A stretch of DNA of 56,178 nucleotides from positions 1-56,178 of the forward strand of contig NW_025407894.1 in the NCBI RefSeq assembly GCF_003324165.1. Reading direction: 5' to 3'. The notes beneath the pieces were generated by a model. The model was not told the origin of the DNA and did no database searches. It worked only from the letters and a program-made list of their open reading frames with translations. The DNA comes from Naegleria lovaniensis (lineage: Eukaryota > Heterolobosea > Eutetramitea > Acrasida > Naegleriidae). The translations under genes were made by a program, and so were the position numbers. Shown piece by piece: positions 38,331 through 49,100 of this stretch (the stretch's first letter is position 1; every line of letters starts with the position of its first letter).

Positions 38331-40976
38331 ATGTTGGCCACTCCGACCCCATCATCATCCACGACCACTACTGGCACCAACAATCATCACACCACTGGCA
38401 CCAACAACAAGGAAAATCTCCTCCATCCTTCTTCTTCCTATTCATCCTCTTCTTCCAAAAAAAGCCAACCTCCTTCTTCTTCCTCAACATCATCATCATC
38501 ATCATTAAAATCATCATCATCAAATAAGCCTACCCTCGGATCCTATCTCCGACAAAGTAAACCCTATATTTTCGTTCCAACTCTGGAAGAATTAAAACAA
38601 ATCTCTCCTCTTCAAATTTATTCTCAACTGGTCGATGTTTATACAAAATTAGATGGTTCTCCTCATGCCATGTATTTGGATCAAAAAGTTCAATTCATTC
38701 GAGTGTGTATTCATGTCATTGAAGATGGAATGATCCATCACTTGTCGACGACAAGTATCATGTCGAATACTGAAAAGGATTTGTATTTCATGTGGATGCT
38801 TCTCGCAGTTTCTCTTTTAAATTGTAACATGCCTCATATTGAGAATGAAATGCAAGATCATCTCTCGAAACAATTTGAATACTTTTCATCGTGTAGTCAT
38901 CCTATTAAGGAGGATGAAACGTATTACTTTTTATATGCTCAATATGAATGGTTTGTGAATGATGATCATCAGGATCGTATGTTTAAGAGTCTTTCGAAAA
39001 TTCAACAAGGTTTGAAAAAGTTTGAAAAATCACTAGTCTTGTTGCAAGTGAAGAATTCGATTTTGGATTCGGGAAGTTTTCAATTTCATTTAAGTTTTAA
39101 ACCAACTCCTCCTCCATCCTCAAATCATTTCAAATCGTTTTCACCTGAACTGCCAACTGTCACCAAATCCATTCCTTCAACAACCTCTTTGACCACTTTA
39201 CAAAACAAATCTTCACCTCCACAACCAACAGAAGGTCTCTTTTCGAGAGCAACACGAAGACTTTCCCCTCAACCACATGTTCTTTCACAACAACCCTCAC
39301 AACAAGGTTTAAACTCTCAAGAACGACCTTTGCAATTGATTAGTGCAGCAAGACCACCTTCTTCTAGGACCAATTTATTCACAAAACCATCATCACACAA
39401 CAGCGTGGAAAGTTCTGTCAATAATGGAATGAATTCATCCAATTCGTCCAATTCATTGATGAACAACAATGCTTCATATGCAACACCCGTGTCGAACTCG
39501 AATGGAGCTTTACAATCGACGTATCAACAAACGCAGCAAACACCTTCATTCCTTAGTCCTCCTCCTCCATTAACGATTGGCAGCATGCAACAGAATGGAG
39601 TGTCTAATGTGTCAACCATGCCTTACAATACGAGTTCTCAGTCGACAACGACAACGAACTCGTCGATGGAAATGTCAGCACCACTCAAGAGATCACGTGA
39701 AGAAATTCTTGCTTCCAAAATGCCAACTTCTACCAATAATTTTGCAACTCCTTCATCCAAACAAGTATCCTCAACAACGACGACACCAACAAGTAGTTCC
39801 ACTCCTTCCAGTGAAGGAAGTGATACTAAAAAACGAAAATTTACCATCGTTGTGAAAATCAACAATCGAGAATACGGAGTGATGCGTAAAATTGGAGTTG
39901 GAGGAAGCTGTTCTGTCTACAAGTGCATTGACTTGGAAAAGAATGAAGAAGTTGCCATTAAGCACATTAAAATTGACAAGACTGATGACGCCAGCATTGT
40001 CAAGGGCTTTCTCGATGAAGCCAAATTATTGGAATCTCTCAGAGACGACGACGTCAACAATAACATCATTCGATTAATTGACTATGAACACAGACCTCAT
40101 CGAAGTCGAGATGAAATTCTTCTCGTGATGGAATTAGGCAGTCACGACTTTAACACAATTTTAAAAAAGCACAATAAGGACAATCCCTTCACTATTGACG
40201 AATTGAAACAATATTGGAGACAAATGCTTGAAGCTGTGGCTTTCATTCACTCCAAGAAGATTGTTCACACCGATATTAAGCCATCTAATTTTCTATTAGT
40301 GAATGGAAAGTTAAAACTTATTGATTTTGGAATTGCCAAAGTACCTGAACATGAAAATACTCAAAACATTTCACGAAATACCATTGTTGGAACACTCAAT
40401 TTTCTTCCTCCAGAAAGTTTCAAAAATCATGTCGTGAATGACGGCTCAACAAAATACAAATTTGGACCACCTGGAGATATTTGGAGTTTAGGAATTATGC
40501 TCTATCAAACCATTTATCACAAAACACCCTATTCTGACGTTCAGGATCATATCAAAAAGATTTCTCTCATTACAGATGAAAATTCTGAAATTTCATTTCC
40601 TGCTGTTGCAGAGGAATATCAACAAGCCATTTCTCTTCTCAAAACCATTCTAGTGAAAGATCCCAACAAGAGGCCATCGATTGCAACCATTCTACAACAT
40701 GCATTCTTTGTTCCAAAAAATTTAAGTGAACCACTTTTGATTTCATTTCGAGATGTGCATGAACAAACACATTTTGTGGACAATGTACGTCAAGTTTTCC
40801 AATATTTACTTTCCAATCATCAATCCCTTTCTTCACAGCAAGCATTGTATGCTTCGTATACAGCTCATGAGCTTTTAAGGCTTTGTTTGGAGCGTTCGAA
40901 GCAACAACAACAACAACCACATGGTGACAAATTGTCAGAGGATGAAATTTTGAACTGTGTGAAAAATAAGCCTTAA
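38331..40976 (+). CDS. Mps1/TTK-type spindle-checkpoint protein kinase
   Basis: Single exon, 881 aa, ATG in AAAAATG. Residues ~84-230 look like the helical TPR-type region of Mps1/Bub1 proteins (LQIYSQLVDVYTKLDG ... AQYEWFVNDD). A long Ser/Thr/Gln/Pro-rich linker follows. The kinase domain is ~516-795: glycine loop MRKIGVGGSCSVYKC, lysine in VAIKHIKI, catalytic loop IVHTDIKPSNFLLVNGKLK, LIDFGIAK, and PPESF with a loop rich in charged residues. HTD in place of HRD and the NFLLVNGKLKLIDFGIA block are typical of TTK. It would act at kinetochores. The C-terminus is Gln-rich (CAA repeats). The initial 55 residues are Ser/Thr-rich and low-complexity. Confidence 0.85.
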   Translation: MLATPTPSSSTTTTGTNNHHTTGTNNKENLLHPSSSYSSSSSKKSQPPSSSSTSSSSSLKSSSSNKPTLGSYLRQSKPYIFVPTLEELKQISPLQIYSQLVDVYTKLDGSPHAMYLDQKVQFIRVCIHVIEDGMIHHLSTTSIMSNTEKDLYFMWMLLAVSLLNCNMPHIENEMQDHLSKQFEYFSSCSHPIKEDETYYFLYAQYEWFVNDDHQDRMFKSLSKIQQGLKKFEKSLVLLQVKNSILDSGSFQFHLSFKPTPPPSSNHFKSFSPELPTVTKSIPSTTSLTTLQNKSSPPQPTEGLFSRATRRLSPQPHVLSQQPSQQGLNSQERPLQLISAARPPSSRTNLFTKPSSHNSVESSVNNGMNSSNSSNSLMNNNASYATPVSNSNGALQSTYQQTQQTPSFLSPPPPLTIGSMQQNGVSNVSTMPYNTSSQSTTTTNSSMEMSAPLKRSREEILASKMPTSTNNFATPSSKQVSSTTTTPTSSSTPSSEGSDTKKRKFTIVVKINNREYGVMRKIGVGGSCSVYKCIDLEKNEEVAIKHIKIDKTDDASIVKGFLDEAKLLESLRDDDVNNNIIRLIDYEHRPHRSRDEILLVMELGSHDFNTILKKHNKDNPFTIDELKQYWRQMLEAVAFIHSKKIVHTDIKPSNFLLVNGKLKLIDFGIAKVPEHENTQNISRNTIVGTLNFLPPESFKNHVVNDGSTKYKFGPPGDIWSLGIMLYQTIYHKTPYSDVQDHIKKISLITDENSEISFPAVAEEYQQAISLLKTILVKDPNKRPSIATILQHAFFVPKNLSEPLLISFRDVHEQTHFVDNVRQVFQYLLSNHQSLSSQQALYASYTAHELLRLCLERSKQQQQQPHGDKLSEDEILNCVKNKP

Positions 40977-41408
40977 TGAATTTTAATTTTTTATTTATTA
41001 ATAAGAGATCGATCACCTTTTTACAATGATTCATTGAATTTGTTACATTGGAATCTCACCAAAATAAACGAGTCATGATGATTTGTTTCACAACCATGCC
41101 ACAATTGAATTTTCCAAAACAAGTAATTTTCCAAATTTTCATTGAATACACAACTGTTTTGTGGTCGATACACCACAAACTTGAGATACACACATCCAAA
41201 TCGATTTTCAGTGAAATTGTATTTTAACCATTTATGCCCATTTCCCAATTTTATATCCCTTCAACAGCACCTGCTCTACATGTCCTTTCCAGAAGCATCT
41301 CCATATTTCATCATTGAGAGAACCATGGAATGCACACACTCGATCCACAATTACCAAAAAAACCTTCCATCGAGCAATTATAGTTGCCTCTCTCGTCAAT
41401 ATCTTACA
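40977..41408. other. intergenic with a weak minus-strand coding candidate
   Basis: About 430 nt. A minus-strand frame at 41021-41248 reads protein-like (KFVVYRPQNSCVFNENLE ... WHGCETNHHD) but has no ATG in a good place and no recognised family. It may be a 3' exon or remnant. Confidence 0.25.
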
Positions 41409-41675
41409 ATGAAAACCAAATATTGCCTTCTTCTTGTGCTCTTAGCCCTTCTGGTGTTGCTCTGTTGTATCCATTTCCATTCTCCCAACAACCACATGGG
41501 AGTCATGGCTCAACGTCAGCAATATGGAATCTACAGTTGTACCATTCGATGTACTCAATATTGGGGATGTTACTATAGAAACAGACGTTTCTTTTACAGA
41601 AGATTCCGTGGATGTTCCTATCCATATGGATGTATGTGTCGAAGATGTAAACTTCCAAGAAGATGCTACATGTAA
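41409..41675 (+). CDS. small secreted Cys/Arg-rich peptide precursor
   Basis: 88 aa from the ATG at 41409. An in-frame upstream extension exists, but this ATG opens a clean signal peptide (YCLLLVLLALLVLLCCI). The ~54-residue mature part has eight cysteines and many Arg, Tyr and Phe, with almost no acidic residues. Spacing runs C-x3-C-x5-C, then a long RRFFYRRFRG stretch, then C-x5-C-x-C-x2-C-x5-C. This is the profile of a disulfide-stabilised cationic peptide, as in defensin-like or knottin families, though I cannot match it to a named one. Secretion into phagosomes or the medium is inferred; an antimicrobial role is only a hypothesis. Confidence 0.6.
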   Translation: MKTKYCLLLVLLALLVLLCCIHFHSPNNHMGVMAQRQQYGIYSCTIRCTQYWGCYYRNRRFFYRRFRGCSYPYGCMCRRCKLPRRCYM

Positions 41676-41819
41676 AATTCTAAAGTAGTATTTGTTGAGA
41701 AGATGTTTCACACACTGATGGTTCTCTTGTTCTCGAATTACTTGTTTTCTCTAGCAATGAGGTGTGTGAAATTTTCAATCACTTGTAATAAACTTATTGT
41801 GTGTGAAAAATTGTATTTT

Positions 41820-43748
41820 CTAATTATTGAGAATTGATGAATTTTCATGAAATGAAGAAATTGCAGTTGAAGTAGATGGAGGATTGGAATGTACAGCAGC
41901 AGCTACATCAGACGGATCATGTTCCAATGATTGATGTTCGTTCTTGTTTTGAATCATTTCTTGATTTACAGTCATTGATGATTGTGGATCGACAACGATT
42001 GAATCAGTTTGTGATGAGAAGTATTCATTTCCAGATGTGATGTAATCATTCATTGATGGAAATGGTTCTTGTTCTGATGGTTTCATTTGTATGGATGGAT
42101 GAAACAAGAGTGGATTCTGTGTGACATTTGACAGTTCTTGCAATTCCACCTCTTGTAACACTGGTTGATCCAAATGAGGAATCATGGAATCGGTCAAAAT
42201 ATGTCCCACTTGAGGTATCATCATTTGAGGTGTCAATGGGGTTTGTTTTCTCACATCCACTCCATATTGTAATGCTTCTTGAATTGGAATTCCATTTTGT
42301 AAATTATTAGAAACATTTCTTGCATTGGAATTCACATTAGCATCCATGATATAATGAGTACTTGAATCCAATGAATAGCCATGTAATTTATCTAATCGAA
42401 CGAAAGGATCATTGGATTTGTGTGGTTGTCGGCTTTCATCATAGGTATTAACTCCACCGCTCGATCGATGCGCCAAATGAGCGAAGGAAGACATGTCTCT
42501 GAAATTGCCATTTCGATCTTCATGGAGATCGAAACGTTTGCTCATTCGATATCTGTAAAAAAAGTAAATGGAGGAAATAATGAGCGCGAGGAAGATTACA
42601 GAGCTAAGGACGACGGCTGTGACCACGATGGCAGCATCAATACCTGATACGAAAGCACGTCGATTGTTAGGTTTGACTGAGAAGGAAAATGGGCATGTGT
42701 TTTGCGGTAAATAATTGCCATTGATGTCTGTACAATTGACAGCTGTCACTTGAATGTATAAATCTGAAATGGCATTCAAGGTAGAAGTCACATAATAGGT
42801 CACTTTTGAATTCGTTATAGAAACGCTCATTGATGTTTTCCACACGTTCACTGAATTGGAATTCATGGCATTGGATAATGTGAAAATTGCATTAATGGTG
42901 ACATTATTCGAAAGTGGAATGGTTGTCAAATAATATGATGCCTTTGATCCCAAATCATTAATATCTAAATATGTTGCAACACATGCATCACAATAAAACG
43001 TTTCTGTCATTCCAACTGGAATGTTCACAAATTGAGCACCTGACAGAAATCTGTCATAAATTCTAGTCGCAGTACTTAATTTAAATTCCGTAACTGTTAA
43101 ATCATAGGCAACATCCAAAGGTGTTCTTTTTCTCAATACATATCGATATTGCTGCAATAATGTATTTTCTGGAAATCTCAATTCAAGAATTGAAAGTCTC
43201 GATCCAGCAAGATATGAATTTCCAACAAAGGAAACTTGATCAAAGTGAAATAAATCAAAATCGCCATCAAAATCTGAATCTTTGAAAATTCCAGAATTCA
43301 AATTCATGACTTGATTAAATTTTTCAACAGTTAGATAGGAAAGTGAAAAGGAAACATTGTTTAGAAAGGGAATGGTTTCATATCGAATATTCACTCGAAA
43401 CGTTCCGAATTGTGGAGCGAAGGAAAAATTGGGATAAAAGGATTGGTTCGTGGAGAGTGTGAATTTAGGTTCTTCGACGAGAGATGTTCGTTTGAAATTT
43501 GATGATGTGAGTGATCGAGACAGTCCGCGATGGGTCAAGGACATGCCAAATGTCATTGGGGTCGTCATCATCATGGCAATGAATATTGTCACAGACAACC
43601 ACCCCATCTTCTCGGAGCCTGTGAGAGGACAAATTCTATCCAGTGGTTGTGTTCTTATTCGTTGCATCGCAGAGACATTCAAATTATTATTATTTTTAAA
43701 ACTCGTGTGAGAAGCAAAGAGATGAATGTTGTTATTTTTTTGTAACAT
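41820..43748 (-). CDS. type I membrane protein of unknown function
   Basis: The longest ATG frame starts at 43748 (642 aa). The more likely start is 43607, where MGWLSVTIFIAMMMTTPMTFG forms a signal peptide directly. The ectodomain (~330 residues) is strand-rich with N-x-S/T sites and a C-x2-C (FYCDACVATY) plus two later cysteines (AVNCTD, NTCPFSF). A single transmembrane helix (AIVVTAVVLSSVIFLALIISSIYFFYRY) is followed by a ~245-residue Gln/Asn/Ser/Pro-rich cytosolic tail with several acidic patches. It looks like a cell-surface adhesion or sensing protein; no family was recognised. Divergent from the UGT gene with about 180 nt between. Confidence 0.6.
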   Translation of the reverse strand: MLQKNNNIHLFASHTSFKNNNNLNVSAMQRIRTQPLDRICPLTGSEKMGWLSVTIFIAMMMTTPMTFGMSLTHRGLSRSLTSSNFKRTSLVEEPKFTLSTNQSFYPNFSFAPQFGTFRVNIRYETIPFLNNVSFSLSYLTVEKFNQVMNLNSGIFKDSDFDGDFDLFHFDQVSFVGNSYLAGSRLSILELRFPENTLLQQYRYVLRKRTPLDVAYDLTVTEFKLSTATRIYDRFLSGAQFVNIPVGMTETFYCDACVATYLDINDLGSKASYYLTTIPLSNNVTINAIFTLSNAMNSNSVNVWKTSMSVSITNSKVTYYVTSTLNAISDLYIQVTAVNCTDINGNYLPQNTCPFSFSVKPNNRRAFVSGIDAAIVVTAVVLSSVIFLALIISSIYFFYRYRMSKRFDLHEDRNGNFRDMSSFAHLAHRSSGGVNTYDESRQPHKSNDPFVRLDKLHGYSLDSSTHYIMDANVNSNARNVSNNLQNGIPIQEALQYGVDVRKQTPLTPQMMIPQVGHILTDSMIPHLDQPVLQEVELQELSNVTQNPLLFHPSIQMKPSEQEPFPSMNDYITSGNEYFSSQTDSIVVDPQSSMTVNQEMIQNKNEHQSLEHDPSDVAAAVHSNPPSTSTAISSFHENSSILNN

Positions 43749-43931
43749 TTTCAACAACAACCGTTTTTGGTCGCATTAAATGCTATCGCAATAATGGAGA
43801 TTAAAAAAAGGCCGTTGCAAATGCGATGCCATCGTAGTGTCGTTGCAATTTAGGACATTGAGATCCATTATTATATAATATTATTTTTCTAAATATTTAA
43901 ATAATATATTATTACTAACATTTATTAAAAC

Positions 43932-45971
43932 ATGTCAGATCGATCCCTCATTCCGATGTCATCTTTCAACAAGATCAATGATTCGAAACACTCGTCTGCT
44001 GCGACCACAAATTCCGAAAATCAAAAAAAAATGTTTCATTCTCATCCTCTCAAATTATTCCTTCTGCTCGGATTGATTCTGATTTCAGCTGTTTTTCAGA
44101 TTCAAGCCTCTTCTTCCTCCGAATCATCATTAAGGAGAGCATGGATCTTTACTCAACCTCTCTTTTATGATCAAATGAAGCCTTTGATTGAAGAACTCAT
44201 TGGGTTTTCATCATCCGCCCATGGAAATTCATCCAAACAGATGGATGTTACATTATTTAGTCCCTATGATGATGTCGTGGATTCCTTTCAACAATATTTA
44301 CCTAGAAAAGGATCTGCTGTTTCCTCTTCTCAAACATTCCGAGTGAGAAAATGTGGAGCAGCATCAGGAGGAGTATCAGGTTCTTCTGGAAGCATCAAGA
44401 AGGATAATTATTATACGAGTATTGTGGAACATGGATTGAAGAAACAAACTTTCTTTGAATATGCGGAATATATGAAGAGGGAATGGATGGATCCATATTT
44501 GACCAATTCAATGTTTACATGTGGACAAGAAGAGTTGGAGAAGGAGGAGATTGTTTCGCCTGATGTGGTTGTGACAGATTGTCATTCCATTGGTGCTATG
44601 GATTTTGCATTTGGATTTGAAAAGCCGTTAGTTATTGTGTGTCCAACACTGGCTTCATTGTCACTCATTCAACCAACGTATTATCAGAGTGGAAAGTTTT
44701 TACAAACTCGATTTAATCCTTTCAACCAAATTTTGTTTTTGAAATTGTTGGGCGAGTTAACAAAGAGAAATACTCCAACAACTGCTCAATGGGAAAAAAT
44801 TATGGCCAATTCAGTGAAATATCTGATTGGAAGTGCAGATTTTTCCAATTCCACAAATTATTACTTGTACATGAACAAGCAAAGTTGGGTTGGAAAATCA
44901 TTGAATTTTATTTCCAACTATTTTTCACAAGCGCAATTTGAAGCATTTTGGCTGAGGGATAACCTGATGAATAATGCAAGAAATCAGTACTTACCAGGAC
45001 GCGTGCACGACACTGTTAAGCCTCTCGATGTAGTGAAGCGTGGCCATGTTTTTTACACATCCATTCCTGGTGTCACTGAAGACGAAAGTATCATGCTTCC
45101 TTCCAATGCCAAAATCGTTCCACCAATCTTGTACACAAAACAAGTCAAGTGGATTGCTCTTCCAGAAAAACGCTTGTCAGAAGTTAAGAAGTTGGAGAAA
45201 CTCATCGAGTACAAGAATGTACTTCTAGTGAATTTGAGAGATAGTTTTAAATTAATTCTCACATTCTTCAATGTGTTGGAAAAGCTGGCAAAGAAGTATG
45301 ACTATATCGTAGTGGTGAACAGAAACGAAGTAACAAAGAACTTGGAATCTAAATATCCATCATTCACCTTCTCAGATCTCAAGGTTGAGGAGAGAAGCAG
45401 AATTTTGAAGAATCCAGCTATCAAATTTGTAATCACCAGTGGAGATTTACAATCCTCGATTGAAGCATTATCCCATGAAAAATTATTGAGCTTAATCCCA
45501 TCGACCATCGAAGGATACACAGTTTCACATTACTTGACTGAGAGTTTGAATGTTGGAAATATTTTAATACCTACATTAGCCACTGAAGAAATTATTCAGA
45601 ACTATCTTGCCAATTTCTTCATTCCTGGAAAATTAGTTTCTCAAACTGTGACGACTCGAATAATTTCCAATAGATTTGTTCCTGATTCCAATCTAGCTGT
45701 CAAGACCATTGCAGAATATGTGAATGCTTTGGCCAATTCTCCACCGCTTCCAACAGCATCAGAAAACTCCAACGAGACACTCATTGTGAGCTTGGCATCA
45801 TTGGCAGCATGTTTATTAGTGACTGTCTTGATTGTCAATTACTTTATTTTCAAGTGGGTGATTATTCCCTATGTCACTTTGTGTCTCTATTGTTGTGGTT
45901 TTCGAAAACATTCTCGAGAAAGCCAAGTGTCTGCAGAGATCACTGGAGAAGCAAAACAAAAGAAGGACTAA
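43932..45971 (+). CDS. UDP-glycosyltransferase-like (GT1/UGT type) membrane protein
   Basis: Single exon, 679 aa, ATG at 43932. A hydrophobic segment near 40-58 (LKLFLLLGLILISAVFQI) is a signal anchor. The N-terminal Rossmann half shows a start strand AWIFTQPLFYDQMKPLIEE and a DVVVTDCHSIGAMDFAF segment. The C-terminal half has the pattern KFVITSGDLQSSIEALSH then LLSLIPSTIEGYTVSHYL, a divergent form of the UGT donor-site signature (usually HGG and DQ). A C-terminal membrane helix (~616-645) and a short basic tail match ER UGTs. The HGG to SGD change makes activity uncertain. Likely substrate classes are lipids or sterols; unknown here. Confidence 0.65.
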   Translation: MSDRSLIPMSSFNKINDSKHSSAATTNSENQKKMFHSHPLKLFLLLGLILISAVFQIQASSSSESSLRRAWIFTQPLFYDQMKPLIEELIGFSSSAHGNSSKQMDVTLFSPYDDVVDSFQQYLPRKGSAVSSSQTFRVRKCGAASGGVSGSSGSIKKDNYYTSIVEHGLKKQTFFEYAEYMKREWMDPYLTNSMFTCGQEELEKEEIVSPDVVVTDCHSIGAMDFAFGFEKPLVIVCPTLASLSLIQPTYYQSGKFLQTRFNPFNQILFLKLLGELTKRNTPTTAQWEKIMANSVKYLIGSADFSNSTNYYLYMNKQSWVGKSLNFISNYFSQAQFEAFWLRDNLMNNARNQYLPGRVHDTVKPLDVVKRGHVFYTSIPGVTEDESIMLPSNAKIVPPILYTKQVKWIALPEKRLSEVKKLEKLIEYKNVLLVNLRDSFKLILTFFNVLEKLAKKYDYIVVVNRNEVTKNLESKYPSFTFSDLKVEERSRILKNPAIKFVITSGDLQSSIEALSHEKLLSLIPSTIEGYTVSHYLTESLNVGNILIPTLATEEIIQNYLANFFIPGKLVSQTVTTRIISNRFVPDSNLAVKTIAEYVNALANSPPLPTASENSNETLIVSLASLAACLLVTVLIVNYFIFKWVIIPYVTLCLYCCGFRKHSRESQVSAEITGEAKQKKD

Positions 45972-46111
45972 TTATTGTCATCCGACCTAAACACAACGGA
46001 TCAACAACCAAGTCGACACCTATTAAACATTGAAAATCACAGAATGTAACTTGAACTTGAACGTCAAATGTCTGTTCAAAAAGACATTTACAAGAAATTC
46101 AACTCAAAAAA

Positions 46112-49100
46112 ATGCACACACTTCACATCTCCTTTCAGGGCATCTCTTTGAGCATCATCATCAACGAGACCGAGACGCTCACACTCTCGGAAAACACTTC
46201 CATTCAATTCACCGTTCTTGTGTCGTCACAAGAACAATATCATTATCATTTCAAAGGAGAAGACATTTCACAATTTTCATGTCAATGTGATTTAAAGTAC
46301 GTGAAATTTCATTTTGGTTCATGTTCAATAATAATATTAAATAATATTCATTCCGATATCATGTTGTCCTAACACATGAAATTATTTTAAAATATTTAAC
46401 AAATCAAAAAAATCATCATGACTTCATCATACAACGATAATTTATTTCAAATATTATTTTAAACACGATACAATGAATCACTTTCAATCTTCCTCCACTG
46501 TATTATAGAATACAATCTCCATTGATGGATGTTGTATTTGTGAAAATTCAACTTTCCTCCAACAATCATCAATATCAATTTCGAGGAATTGTTTCCAATG
46601 ATTTGAACTCTCTCGTTCAGAAACAAACCATTACAAGAACCATTCATCTTGAACCTTTTCAAATCGATAAGGACACTATTCCATTATTTTGTCGAATTGA
46701 TAACGTTCAAATTACTCCTATTGATTTTGGTTGGAATAAGGAATCGAATCAGAGTCGATTGGCCATGTTTCTGCGTCAAACCGTGGATCAGGTGTCAAGT
46801 TTTACAAAACAGAAACATGTTGAAAAATCAACGGGAGTGACCATGAAAAATATTTCAAGTTTTACAGATCATGTGGAAGATCATACAAGTGGTAATACGA
46901 TGGTGACAATAAGTGACACGTCTCCATTGAGAAAATTCTTTAGAAGTACACATATCAAATATCCTAATTTAGAAATTCGAAAAAGTATTCAACGATTTTT
47001 CAAAGCTTATTTATTATATCAAAATCAACAAGTGAAAGCTCAAAAATTGCCTTCCTCTCAAACCTGTGACTTGAATATCATTGAACTGAAGAAACATTCC
47101 TTGTACAAGTCTGAATTTGATAATTATTTTTTCTCGCTACGCATGCTTAATGAGTTAAACACCATGCTCGAATTCAATAAGAAGGAATTATTTGAGTTGT
47201 GGGTGAGGGCTCATACATTCTTTGCTTCGTCCAATGCTAGTAACAAGCCATTCATGTTTTCAACCTCGCCTACTTCATTGTTTAACAGAAGAGCGAATTC
47301 TTCAAGTTCAAGAAACGATTCAGTCGAGGACCACACCTACCTCAAATCTAAAATCATTGACCAATACTATTTAAGGTACTACTCGCGAAATGACGAAGTT
47401 CAAAAATTTATTCACATCATTGTTTACTTGTGGAAATGTATTTTCAAATCCATAGTGGAATCTCCTCGAGGAAAAACGGTTGCAAATTTAATTCATGACG
47501 AGAATAAGGAAATTGAAACTTTCATTTATTATCTGGATCGAATCTATGAAAATATTTCGAGTGTATTCGAGAAGAATCATCTCTACATGAGATTAACAAA
47601 GGTAGTGAACAAGATTAATTTTGTCACGGAGAGCAATTTAGAATTATTTCTTCAGAATAATTCCACAGATTATGAATTTTTGAGATATCCTGATTTGAAC
47701 GTAATTACAAGTATTAGAATTTTGAAGTTTTTGGATATGGTCAATAGAAAAACACTTGACTCGATTTCCCATCTCATCAAAAACGATGAATTAGAACCTC
47801 TAGAACTGAAAATTGTGAATGCATTATTGAATTCACATTCTTTCATGAAGCTTAAAGAAGTACTCGAACAAACAAATCAATACGAATCAAAAATTGTGTC
47901 AGATCCGTATTTCGATCGAATTTTCGAAGTGTCTCCTTCTCTGTTTGAACCATTTATGCTTCCCATGAAAACACTCATGTCCATCATTGATCAAACCTTA
48001 ATTGTTTTCAATTATGGAATTAACTCAATCGTCACATCAACGTTTGTAGTGAAGAAATCCAGCTATATCACCGATGAGTTGCTAGAAATCAAACTTTTCA
48101 TCAAGAAGAATGACGAAAAATCAGGCTTCCATTTTCACAATATTCGATACTCGGATTATTTAGCGTACATTTTTCACAAACAACATAATCGATTGTACAA
48201 CATTTTAGTGAAAGCAGTGGCAGCTCTTTCCAAACAATTCGAATGGACACGAGCATCTACCTGGATTGACTCCATCATGGAACGTAATTATCCACAATTT
48301 TTTGCTGCTACCAAAAAGAGATTTGGATTTAAAGATTCCAATTTCACAACATTTATATTCAAGATTATTGTGAAATTACATGAATCAGTGAATAATACGC
48401 AAAGACAACAGCAAATTGAATATTTAATGTCCATTATACCCAACGATCTTCCTTTTGATGTGAAACAATTGCCTGAAAAGCGAATCGTTAAAGACAAGAA
48501 CATTCCTCCATTCGATATGGATGAAGAACTTCCAACGCCTCATCGCAGATGGAAGAGCTTAAATTCCAAAGTGCCTCCTGTTCCACAACTTTCACAAATT
48601 GTATCTGTGACGGCCAAAGACACTACTCCAAAACGTAAACTGGCAGGAATCATTCAAGTGTTTGACGCTGATCATGACTTGTTACGAGATTATAGAAACA
48701 GAACGATGGACACAGAAGTAATTGACAAAATTTCATTGTATTACTTGTTTATTACGTCAAGCATCTGTTTGGAATCGTCGTCATTTCTCACTGAGAAGTT
48801 CAAGCTCTGTAAACGATTTTCCTCACTCTCTCGAATATCACAGCAAGAATCACAACCTCAGAAACCGCCCGTGTCAACAACAAATTCCGCCGTTGTGATG
48901 CAATCAGTATTCAAACAACTGAATGCGGTGACCAAATCCATTTCAGCTGCAAATGGGTCGAGCACAACAGCTTCCACAGTACCACCTCCTCCACCATTGT
49001 CACCCAACTCTGGAAAACCATTTTCAGCCGTGGATGCCAAATATTCACCATCTCAACCTCCTCCAAAACCTAAAAAATTAGCTAAAGAATTCTCGAAAGA

